DNA of 64,000 nt from Kingdonia uniflora. Lineage: Eukaryota > Streptophyta > Magnoliopsida > Ranunculales > Circaeasteraceae. The stretch lies in assembly GCA_014058105.1 (NCBI GenBank), contig JACGCM010000669.1:1674001-1738000 (forward strand), given 5' to 3'. Numbering within the stretch: the first letter of the stretch is position 1; every line of letters begins with the position of its first letter. Both the position numbers and the translations under genes were made by a program. Shown one piece after another: positions 54,301 to 60,300 of this stretch. Below the pieces are notes generated by a model. That model saw only the letters and a program-made list of their open reading frames with translations. It was not told the DNA's origin and made no database searches.

Positions 54301-54994
54301 AAAATAAAAAAATCACCAAAGATGATAGCAAATTACTACATAAAACGAATAGAAGTTAGAATAATACGTTTATTCTAGTTTCTATCAGTGGCATGACGGG
54401 GATTACCCTCTATAGGAAAAGCAACCAAAAAAAAGCCTGAGCAATTGGGGATAGATACGTTTATTTGATTCTTGCATCAGCATTCTCGGGCATAGTAACT
54501 AAGGGGTGTTCGTTTATTTGTTCAGCGGTAAACAATAATTGATAAGCACAAAGTTGTTGCTTATAACGCAGTAAGCGATTTTCTATCCAAAAAATCCCAG
54601 TTTTCATACTTTGTTCTGTTTGTTTCAAACATCTTATCACAGCAAAACAAACACCCTCTTACACAGCAAAGAAATCCTAATTTTTGGATTGCCTTCAAAC
54701 AATAAGCTTGGTGATGATGATTACCTCTTTAAGAGCATCTTGATTCCAGAACGTCTCGTCATCTTCGAGTTCTTCATCGAGCAACTTGGTCATCCTAAAA
54801 CCAATATCAATGTGTGAATTCAATAACATTCTAGGGTTTCAAATCCACTATTTTGAGAAATTTATTCATGGTGAATCTGTAAAATCTATAATTATATGAG
54901 ATCAAAGTGTTTAATTAATTTATTACCTCTTCCCTCTTGTTGGTCGAGATGTACGATCGAGAAACAATGCATCTTCTCCGTTAGAGGTCGCCAT
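17517..54994 (-). CDS. SWC2: SWR1 complex subunit 2 (SWC2, YL1/VPS72 family)
   Basis: Eleven coding exons read on the minus strand: 54994-54927, 54794-54725, 50692-50621, 50498-50455, 50369-50102, 35384-35309, 35201-35082, 34906-34838, 29090-29048, 24923-24858, 17706-17517. They join in phase to 1,086 nt, 361 residues. The start [20 protein letters not shown] and the following [16 protein letters not shown] fit the YL1 N-terminal region. Residues about 46-84 are acidic. [20 protein letters not shown] (148-167) and [17 protein letters not shown] (204-220) are family blocks. [20 protein letters not shown] lies in the YL1 C-terminal domain (about 263-300). Known role: nuclear subunit of SWR1 that binds H2A.Z-H2B and helps replace H2A. 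Introns 2, 5, 8, 9 and 10 are 4.0, 14.7, 5.7, 4.1 and 7.2 kb and hold transposons; the other five are 85-175 bp. Intron 7 is GC-AG (GCAAGT); the rest are GT-AG. No stop or frameshift interrupts the exons, so I expect a working gene. Confidence 0.93.
18301..18348. repeat. (TG)n(AG)n compound microsatellite
   Basis: A run of TG dinucleotides passes directly into a run of AG dinucleotides, inside SWC2 intron 10. Confidence 0.9.
18540..19200 (+). mobile_element. LINE ORF2 fragment (endonuclease end to RT start)
   Basis: The + frame reads VPFRFFQAW near 18590, as at the end of the endonuclease region of plant L1-type LINEs. Further on, in broken frames, come linker-like [16 protein letters not shown] and SPGP, the last typical of the RT start. 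Several stops and frame changes show decay. It lies just upstream of a second, longer LINE and may be a separate insertion. It is antisense to SWC2. Confidence 0.65.
20543..21621. mobile_element. End-to-end palindromic (foldback) element
   Basis: The left half from CAAATTAAAATTTACAG is an imperfect reverse complement of the right half ending AAATTTCAATTTTG. Shared blocks include CGTCCAGTAC and GGTAATTTGAGAT near the ends, and TCACTTCTTATGGCGTTCGA and CGGCCTCGAAATT near the centre (about 21082). The arms are about 540 bp each with essentially no loop. TTA flanks both ends (20540-20542 and 21622-21624), matching a PIF/Harbinger-type target duplication. It splits the LINE between its linker and RT regions. 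It encodes no transposase. Confidence 0.87.
21782..22083 (+). repeat. 151-bp tandem duplication in LINE RT
   Basis: The segment starting GGGGCGATTGATATCTCTTA (21782) is repeated almost exactly from 21933. It covers the [10 protein letters not shown] part of reverse transcriptase, so that RT segment occurs twice. Confidence 0.9.
22962..23017 (+). repeat. 28-bp tandem duplication in LINE
   Basis: AGGTTTTCTGTTAAATCTGC plus ATTTAATG occurs twice back to back. It shifts the frame just ahead of the LINE zinc-binding region. Confidence 0.85.
24262..24475. repeat. Tandem direct repeat, period about 118 bp
   Basis: Two copies share ACCTATCTCC, AATCGACTTAG, CATTGTCCTTGAGCCCAAGG and AGAATACAACTAGCTT. 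They lie immediately after the LINE 3' region. No coding signal. Confidence 0.8.
24530..24720 (+). mobile_element. Copia-like 3' LTR junction remnant
   Basis: CCAACTTGAGGGAGAATG near 24541-24558 has the form of the copia polypurine tract followed by the TG of a 3' LTR. The LTR end was not identified. It lies in SWC2 intron 10. Confidence 0.4.
25131..25450 (+). mobile_element. LTR-retroelement 3' junction remnant with hairpin
   Basis: AGGGGGACGAT followed by TG at 25143 looks like a polypurine tract and LTR start. A perfect inverted repeat, TATTTAAAGAG and CTCTTTAAATA with a 3-base loop, lies at 25153-25177. The LTR end is not clear. It lies in SWC2 intron 9. Confidence 0.35.
26089..27145. 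mobile_element. Candidate non-autonomous TIR element
   Basis: The left end AGAGCATCTCCAAGG and the right end CTTGGAGATGCTCT are inverted copies; GAGCATCTCCAA is a terminus seen often in plant DNA elements. Inside, 26494-26553 is a near-palindrome, with TTGGACCATTGG and AAAAGTTGGA answered by TCCAACTTTT and CCAATGGTCCAA. Flanking 9-mers match only in part, so the target duplication is not proven. No transposase is seen. It lies in SWC2 intron 9. Confidence 0.55.
27146..29047. other. Rest of SWC2 intron 9
   Basis: Unassigned intronic sequence. GAGGGGAAG near 28151 resembles a copia polypurine tract, so 27.3-28.2 kb may be a worn copia tail. No coding motif was recognised. Confidence 0.3.
29268..31100 (+). 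mobile_element. Ty3/gypsy pol fragment (integrase to pol end)
   Basis: In broken + strand frames, in order: [14 protein letters not shown] and [11 protein letters not shown] (region before the integrase zinc finger); an integrase core with [33 protein letters not shown] and FGFGYKF-like pieces; then [16 protein letters not shown] and VGDL, typical of the region after integrase. Past a MITE insertion, [10 protein letters not shown] and [11 protein letters not shown] continue the same protein. Many stops; no LTR was assigned. It lies in SWC2 intron 8, antisense to the gene. Confidence 0.8.
30344..30707. mobile_element. Tourist-type (PIF/Harbinger) MITE
   Basis: The 364-bp element starts GGGGCTGTTTGGATAC and ends GTATCCAAACAGGCAC, a 16-bp terminal inverted repeat with mismatches near the tips. 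TTA flanks both sides (30341-30343 and 30708-30710). Removing the element and one TTA joins the gypsy reading frame as VGDLVLFHL, confirming both the borders and the 3-bp target duplication. No coding capacity. Confidence 0.93.
31546..31723. repeat. 89-bp tandem duplication
   Basis: AAATCATGTTGATTCTAACA begins a unit at 31546 and again at 31635. Both contain GATCTC or GATCTCG followed by ATGGAGAT and ATGTCGTTCATTC. It precedes the unidentified coding relic. Confidence 0.85.
31724..32960 (+). pseudogene. Unidentified coding relic in SWC2 intron 8
   Basis: Several + strand pieces look protein-like but sit in different frames with stops between them. Examples are [17 protein letters not shown] (near 32352), [20 protein letters not shown] (near 32573) and [11 protein letters not shown] (near 32800). 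I do not recognise a family. A retroelement or endogenous viral relic would fit the setting but is not shown. The pieces are too broken to be a working gene. Confidence 0.35.
33320..33358 (+). mobile_element. LINE 3'-tail remnant
   Basis: AACTATTTTTACATTCTCAA followed by A's is identical to the 3' tail of the LINE ending near 54303. The two match for about 26 bases into the A tail; upstream similarity is weak. It is probably a severely 5'-truncated insertion of that family. Confidence 0.6.
33410..34298 (+). mobile_element. 5'-truncated LINE with RNase H domain
   Basis: The frame reads [14 protein letters not shown] (33486), then [17 protein letters not shown] (RNase H with its first Asp), then, after a frameshift, [19 protein letters not shown] and [11 protein letters not shown], which supply the Glu and the second Asp. 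It ends in CCTTTATTC followed by A8 (34291-34298), consistent with a LINE tail. Upstream RT is absent. It lies in SWC2 intron 8, antisense to the gene, about 540 bp from exon 8. Confidence 0.82.
35775..36199 (+). repeat. 5' LTR of the chromovirus
   Basis: 425 bp, starting TGTGACGCCTC and ending TCCGTGTCA. It contains GGAATAAAAGC (poly(A) signal) near 35988. It is colinear with the 3' LTR. Confidence 0.95.
36244..37461 (+). pseudogene. Chromovirus gag (broken)
   Basis: The frame starts [15 protein letters not shown] at 36244 and is stopped at 36352 and 36397, then runs open to 36813. It shifts into a second frame (36810-37229) carrying the conserved gag block [19 protein letters not shown] and [17 protein letters not shown] third frame holds the CCHC zinc knuckle [13 protein letters not shown] (about 37358-37396). 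Gag would form the particle shell and bind RNA. Two stops and at least two frameshifts make it non-functional. Confidence 0.88.
37488..40930 (+). pseudogene. Chromovirus pol (broken) with chromodomain
   Basis: Domains in order: aspartic protease with [10 protein letters not shown] (about 37602-37631); reverse transcriptase with LCVDYRALN (about 38310) and the catalytic YLDD (38591-38602); RNase H with [14 protein letters not shown] (about 38990); integrase with zinc-finger CHICQ (about 39690) and SDRDPRI in the core (about 39960); and a C-terminal chromodomain [10 protein letters not shown]...[15 protein letters not shown] (about 40675-40782). The chromodomain normally guides integration to particular chromatin. 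Stops at several points (for example 37679, 38140, 39643) and frame changes break the polyprotein, so it cannot be expressed whole. I give no repaired version. Confidence 0.9.
40931..41357 (+). repeat. 3' LTR of the chromovirus
   Basis: 427 bp, TGTGACGCCTC to CTGTGTCA, matching the 5' LTR apart from scattered substitutions and a few small indels. The purine-rich AGTGGGAGAGAG lies directly before it. Confidence 0.95.
41893..42756 (-). pseudogene. LINE ORF1 fragment (DUF4283-like)
   Basis: A 287-codon minus-strand frame contains [20 protein letters not shown] and [12 protein letters not shown], the block typical of plant LINE ORF1/DUF4283 proteins, followed by [13 protein letters not shown] and a low-complexity hydrophilic tail. 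Upstream on the minus strand (about 43470-42780) are shorter coding-like pieces ([26 protein letters not shown]), possibly the ORF1 start in broken frames. ORF2 is not present, so the element is truncated. It has the same orientation as SWC2 and lies in intron 5. Confidence 0.68.
43541..46267. mobile_element. Long-TIR DNA element (MULE-like), non-autonomous
   Basis: The ends AGGGGAAGGATTTAGAG (left) and CTCTAAATCCTCTCCC (right) open inverted repeats that stay recognisable for over 300 bp each (about 43541-43870 and 45915-46267), sharing CACACATCTCTAGAGATGAA and GGTGGAAATGAGTTGGC. TTAGGTAG flanks both ends (43533-43540 and 46268-46275); a ninth base differs. Long TIRs and an 8-9-bp duplication fit Mutator-like elements, and an 8-bp duplication would also fit hAT. 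No transposase frame is seen. The interior is full of GACAAT/ATTGTC motifs and a central inverted array. It lies in SWC2 intron 5. Confidence 0.85.
44510..44868. repeat. Inverted tandem array inside the long-TIR element
   Basis: A unit of about 50-65 bp, with CAGTTCAGATTATGCAAG, TTTCGCATACTC and TTGTCGGGTTCGACAATTTT, is repeated in forward orientation up to about 44720. It is then answered by inverted copies (CTTGCATAATC, AACTGTA, GAGTATGCGAAACTTGCATA) to about 44868. The turn lies at GCAAGTTT-CGC-AAACTTGC (44714-44732). Confidence 0.87.
46268..47067. other. SWC2 intron 5 sequence between elements
   Basis: No family is identified with confidence. On the minus strand near 46600-46430 some coding-like runs appear in broken frames. 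They could be a retroelement relic, but no diagnostic motif is present. Confidence 0.25.
47076..48218. mobile_element. hAT-type non-autonomous element
   Basis: The ends TAGGGCTGGCAA and TTGCCACCCCTA are inverted repeats, flanked by an exact 8-bp duplication CCAGTGCA (47068-47075 and 48219-48226), as expected for hAT. Both subterminal regions are packed with GGGCGGGT or ACCCGCCC motifs, while the middle is AT-rich with a T-run near 47942. It encodes no transposase. It lies in SWC2 intron 5. Confidence 0.93.
48427..49289. mobile_element. Candidate Harbinger-like MITE
   Basis: The left end GGGGCAGCTTGGA and the right end TCCAAACAGCCCC are inverted repeats with two mismatches. Subterminal GGACCAGCCAGGTT and AAACCAGCCGGGTTT are also partly inverted. 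The flanks are TTA and TGA, close to but not a perfect TWA duplication. No coding capacity. It lies in SWC2 intron 5. Confidence 0.65.
50751..50915. repeat. 165-bp direct repeat, copy A (SWC2 intron 2)
   Basis: Starts AATACGTTTATTCTAGTTTC and contains GTTTATTTGATTCTT and GGCATAGTAACTAA. It matches copy B at 54363-54528 with scattered differences. The two copies flank the LINE. Confidence 0.88.
50938..54309 (+). mobile_element. L1-type LINE without RNase H, 5'-truncated
   Basis: Reading begins inside the endonuclease region ([14 protein letters not shown], then GGDFN-like sequence and [10 protein letters not shown]). It continues with linker [21 protein letters not shown] pieces [46 protein letters not shown] and catalytic [10 protein letters not shown] (52626-52655), then VAFFL and zinc-binding pieces ending HLFLHC. 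It ends in CTATTTTTACATTCTC and an A-rich tail (54295-54309). No RNase H follows the zinc region, so it is a different clade from the LINE in intron 10. Multiple stops and frameshifts. It lies in SWC2 intron 2, antisense to the gene. Confidence 0.92.
54363..54528. repeat. 165-bp direct repeat, copy B (SWC2 intron 2)
   Basis: Starts AATACGTTTATTCTAGTTTC, as in copy A, and ends GTTTATTTGTTCAGC. It follows the LINE tail by about 55 bp. Confidence 0.88.
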
Positions 54995-55613
54995 GACTGC
55001 AGATGATGATTGTTGCGTTGCCTTTGCAGAGACAGAGACGATGAAGAGTGAACGGTTCAGCTATGGGATGAGCAGCAAAGCTAACCGAACCAAATTAGAG
55101 GAAACGGTTTAAGAGTTCTGGTTTCAGTTTCTGAAAACCGGTTTCAGTCTGTCTAGTAGAAAAAACCTACGAAACCGAACTTAAAGACTTTCTTTCTCTT
55201 GAAGACAACCGGTTTTACTAGTATACCGCAAAACGGTGGGACAAAAATACCAAAACCTTATGCAATTCACCCAAAGATATGCAATAAAACCAACAATAGT
55301 ATGGCGACCTGTATGATACTCTATGATAAATAACAGGAAGAAGTTTTCCATATGACCAGCAATTACAACATCAATACATCCAACACAAATAAAAAAAACC
55401 CATAAATTCCTCTTAGTTGCCAAATAATTAGTTCGGTTAAATCCTTCTAGATATCTCATCCAAAAGCTAGTATTTTAAGAGAATTTCCATTGAGAGCGTC
55501 ACAAAATTCACATTCTAATGAGCATAAATAATCCCTATCGTCACAATTCTGAAATAAAAACTCTCTTTTTTTGAACACCACCATCGTCATTGAAGGAACC
55601 CCATTAAGGTTCA
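54995..55613 (-). promoter_or_regulatory. SWC2: SWC2 leader and upstream region
   Basis: This lies directly upstream of the SWC2 ATG on the minus strand. No start site is fixed. AACCGGTTT-type sequences recur around 55080-55215 (for example AAACCGGTTT and AACCGGTTT). The minus-strand frame 55459-55181 shows no known protein. Confidence 0.35.
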
Positions 55614-58096
55614 TGTAGGGACCTGTCCCTCGAGCTTGAGTAAAAATAAATTAATACAATGTCAGACTTACGCAAAAGATACATAACATGTTGCACCCTA
55701 TCAACATTGACACCTGGACCACGAACTAAGGAGGAACGTGGCTCAAACACTCCAAATAAAACATAATGAGTCAAAAACACTTGTTTCCCTTGAACTAGCA
55801 GTTACAGGAAAAACTTTTACTATTCCCCCAATCCAGGAGAACGCCTTGAGACACAAACAAACCGGGGATAAAACCTATAAAAGGGATAACATACATAAGG
55901 AAGAGGAGGACAGAGATTATTCGGCTCAATAGATCTCAAATTGTATTCAGTATTTAGCAGTCTTAAGCAATAAAGTTATTCTTGCTAAATCACTAAACTA
56001 AGGTCGTGGTTTTTACCTATTAAGAGGTTTTCACGCTAAAACCTGTGTCAATTTATATTATCTTTTTACTATATTTGTGTCACGGGTACATTTGGTATAA
56101 GAGGCCATTCGAGCTATAATTTAGGCCCTTACATTTGGCGTCGCCTGTGGGAAAAAAGATATTCCACAAAATCCTAAGGAAGGAAGTTACTCACAGATCA
56201 ACATTCAATAATGGTGAATCCCAAACGACTAGCTTTAACAGTTCAACATGAGATCTCTACTGAACCTGATCAAGTAGTAGAATTAAGGGCGAACCTCAAC
56301 GCTGAAACCATGAAGCAAAATGAACTTGAGCGTCAGTTGGCGTACGACCGTGAGCTTCGCGAACATGAACTTGCAAAAGAGCGAAGGCTCGACAGTTGGA
56401 GTTTAAACAACATGATGAACATATGATAATATTGCAGACCGCATTGAAAGCTCTACAAGATAATCAACATGGTCAAGCTATCAGGGAACATGAGGTCATA
56501 CCCAAGAATTCCCAGATTTCATCATGAGATAGATTGGGATCTCAAGGCGCTGGTAGCAGAGGAGCTTCCAGGCACCACCACAACAATCCTTAGGTACCAG
56601 AGGCCTCAATTCATTTGGGACAAGAAGATTCGTCAGAAATTAGCAGAGGACGCAGGTACTCGAAATGTCAGGTAGATGAGTCGCGACCTCCATCCAGGGT
56701 GCCAATTCATGAATGTTTAAGTGAGGGGAGGGGTAATCATAATTTCTGACCTGTATGTCAAACAGTTCTAGCACCTCGCCAATATGTCACACAGGAACAC
56801 ATGGATCAGTGAATCAAGGAATTGATATAAGCTCAAGCTCTTTGCAACAAGGAGGATTTGGGCAAATTGTAAGGCAGTCTGATTGCCAAAGAGTTATTCG
56901 ATATGAAAGTTCCAATAGGATTCCATACTCCAAAAATACGCAAGTACAAAGGCACCGATCCAAGTGAACATGTCCAACAGTTCTGAGATTCGTTGGGGTT
57001 ATATTCGAACTTAAAACAAATTGTTTATTGACTGTTTACTACGAGTCTCCAGGGAGAACCACTCCAATGGTTCCATTCCTTACCCAAAGATTTAATCTTT
57101 ACTTTCGACCAACTGCAGAAAATCTTAGTAAAGATGTATGCTCATGACAAAGATAAATAAGAGAACTTGTATACTTTCATCAGTCTCAAGGGGAGAAGCT
57201 CAAAGTTTTTACCAATTTTTTTTTCGAACTTGCTAGAAAAGTTGATAATCTCGATCAAAAGACAGCCATTTCAGCGTTTACCAATGCTCTACCGATCGAT
57301 TGTAAGGCGAAAGAGCATCTTTTCTTAAATAAACCTTCAACTATATAAGAAATGATTGAGAAAGTAAATGGATATATCGATCTGGAAAAGATGATGTTTG
57401 AAAGACATAAATCTACTAAAAACATCCCTAGTCTAGAAGAGTCCAACCATAGATAAAGAAGGTGAACGCAACAATGATGAGCAGGGTGAAAAGAAGCGCG
57501 CCAAAATAGATATCGGTAAATCCCACAAAGGAAATTTATTTCCAAAACTTGTTCGATCTTCTGAAATTGAATGTTAAGATTTTAGAAATATACCATATAC
57601 TAGTGAAAGACAAATTCTTTTGTGTGGCTTAGCCTTTAAAGCCAATAGAAGGCAAACCTTACTGTAAGCACCACAAAGTGACATGTCACGAAGCTGGCTG
57701 GTACTACACCATGCAAAGATTGCTGGAGTACATTTTTAAAGATAGAGAAATGCATGAATATATTATCGATCTAGAAGGGTATAAAAATAGAAGTTACAAA
57801 AAGTAGATCAAAATCATTCAAATCAAATAATAAACATAGGAAAAGTACTTGTATCACTTCTACTTTAACCACATGATCGAGATTCATCAAATCAATAATT
57901 TGACCCAATTTAGGAGGAGAAGATTAACAGAATGGCATAGCCTCACGGCTCAGAAGAAAGAAGCTAAGCTCTTACCTGAATCAAGATTGCGGCAAACTAG
58001 TATTTCATTTAAAAATTGTGACATAGGTCATGTCAAGTTCCCACATCATGACACGTTGGTTATCATGCTTAAAATAAAAATCTTTGTTATGCATAC
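55614..58096 (+). mobile_element. Ty3/gypsy Tat-lineage element: 5' LTR, gag, protease start
   Basis: The LTR runs from TGTAGGGACCTG (55614) to CCCTTACA (56133). TTTGGCGTCGCCTGTGGGAA (56134-56153) is the primer-binding site, of the form used by Tat/Athila elements. Gag starts MVNPKRLALTVQHE (56211). Further gag in broken frames includes IRKYKGTDPSEHVQQF, TTSLQGEPLQWFHSLP and KVDNLDQKTAISAF, then a zinc-region block PYCKHHKVTCHEAGWY. VKFPHHDTLVIMLKI (about 58034-58078) is the block just before the protease active site. The element stops there because another element is inserted. Frameshifts and stops are numerous. Confidence 0.85.
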
Positions 58097-58718
58097 TGTA
58101 ATGGCCAAATTTCGTAAGCTCGAAATGGCTTGGAATTCGTTATCACACCAATAAACCTGCGATAATATTTTAATGGAAAGCAAGAAATGACACAGGTGAT
58201 TTTAGTGTGGAAAACCTTTTAATAGGTAAAAAACCACAATCTCGAGTGGAGGATTTTTGTAAAAGTATCTTTATTGCTTGAGGCGGATATATTATTACAA
58301 GTGATCTCTAGATGTATAAATATTTGAGCATTGTAACTAAGAAGTTTGAATATTTCTGAGAATCTAGAACAAGTAGTTTCTTGGTGATATCTTGTGTAAT
58401 TTTTTTGGTCCTTATCTTTTCTAGAATTTTTTCTTTATATAGGCCTTCTCTGCAATTCTTCATCATGCTGGAGCACGCTTTCTGAACAATGTGGCTAGTG
58501 GCGGTTGACTGAGTAACTGACGAGTTAGTGAGAAACATGTGTCTATGACTGGTTAAGGTTTTTTAGTTTAAAGTTCAACCCACGTTCTTCACTTGTTCGC
58601 GGAGTAGGTTAAAATATTGGCTGGAGAAGTCATGTTAAAAATGCGTGAGTCTGAGATGGAGGTAATTCGGACTGGCGACAACTCAATTTTAGGTAAGATC
58701 GAGGTATAGGTCCCTACA

Positions 58719-60300
58719 ATCGTCCCCTCACAACCGAAGTCACGAGTGGCTTTGGTTAAGAAAGGATCAGTGGGTAATTGGTATTTGGGTTGAAGTTGTT
58801 GGATATTTAAATTGAGTAATGATGGTTTTGACTATATGGAAGTTGTGCGGGTTATGTGGAAATGACGTATATTAAATGAAGATTTGGATGCTGATGTACA
58901 ATTACGATTTGAAGAGTTGCGTCTGTAATGAATGATGACGTTTGGAAAAATGTACATGCACAATAAATGTAGGGTTATATAAATAGTACTTGTATCGAAT
59001 ATTTAAAACAGAGTACGCTTGTAATTTGTCAAATTCTCTAAAATTTTCAAAATGGTGAAGACTTAAAGGATGGTCCTTGAAGAGAGGATTGCGCCTAAAA
59101 TGTAGAAGTTGAGGTTGAAATACTTTGGCGATCAATCCTTGGAGATGTCGATACCCGCTCCTGTTCCTCTGACTTATCAAGGTATGTCGGAAGACAAAGC
59201 GGTTGAAGTTGAGGATGAATTTTACTGTAGGTGGAGATTTCACGTTGTCGTCTTGACAGACGAGGAACGTTGGGATTGTCTCCATACTCTGGAGGAGGAT
59301 AAGGTTGGGGGATAGATGCAGGGATAGGCATAGCTGCGGGACAGTTATGCTGATTTCTTGTATCACCATGGTTTCTAAGGTTGGGCCTTCTTCATCTCTA
59401 CCAACTCTGCGAGGGCGGTGGTTGTAGGAGAGGCGGTGATGGTAGTAGAGGAGTAAGATAAGAAGTGGGAGTCTGCTTTTATATTTCCATCACTTTTTGG
59501 TACTCAGAAGACCTTCAATTTGAAGAGTTGGCTTCAGCACTGAGTCTATTGCTTGCATAGTTTCTAGTTGAAGTTCGTCTAGACTTCGACAAAACTCATG
59601 TGAGAGAAGGTTTTTGTTGTTTCTAATTTCTGCTTTGCATCAGGGTGAAAAATCACTAAAGTAGGACGAACTGAAGGATCTGATATGTCGGAGTGCCTTA
59701 ATGACCTGTTACTTGCAAAAGCATTGAAAAACTTATTATATGTAAAGTACCTGAAGTTGGGTGCTGGACAGATTAGGTATCTGTAAAGTACCTGAGATCG
59801 ATTACTAAAAGACTTGTTATCTGTAAAAACACGTATAATCTTTTTCGACATGAATAAAATTTGCCATCCAATTACTTGTGTTGATGTAGATATATAATAG
59901 CTCGTAGAAATCGAACTAAAATGTTTTGAAGAATGTATGAGATGAATTGAAATGTATGAGTACTGAAAGTATTGTTATTGTAACATTCGAACTGAGATAA
60001 ATTTGTACAAAAATTTATGTTGTGATATAAGTATGGTTTGTTATGTGTGCTGGAAATCTGCAGTGCGAAAATTTAATCTAATAGAAGTCGATAGAAGAAT
60101 AAATCTATAAAGAATAAGCTCGACTTGTAAAGTTATAAAATGTATGAGTTCGAGGGAAGGGGTAAGATCAAATAATTTTTCTCAAGATTTTGGGTTTTCT
60201 GTTACGAGATAAAAGGGCAATATCACGTTTTGAGGGGAAAGTGTAGTAAAAATGTATAAATAAGGGTAGTTGATTTTTTGAATATGGAGAAGAGATTAGG
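58719..60300. other. Tat 3'-LTR-proximal interval without a clear gene
   Basis: Open minus-strand frames (59369-58902, 59851-59579) match nothing I recognise. Near 59701-59830 the phrases CTTATTATATGTAAAGTACC and GGTATCTGTAAAGTACC form a short degenerate repeat. This is probably non-coding sequence upstream of the antisense ORF. Confidence 0.3.
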
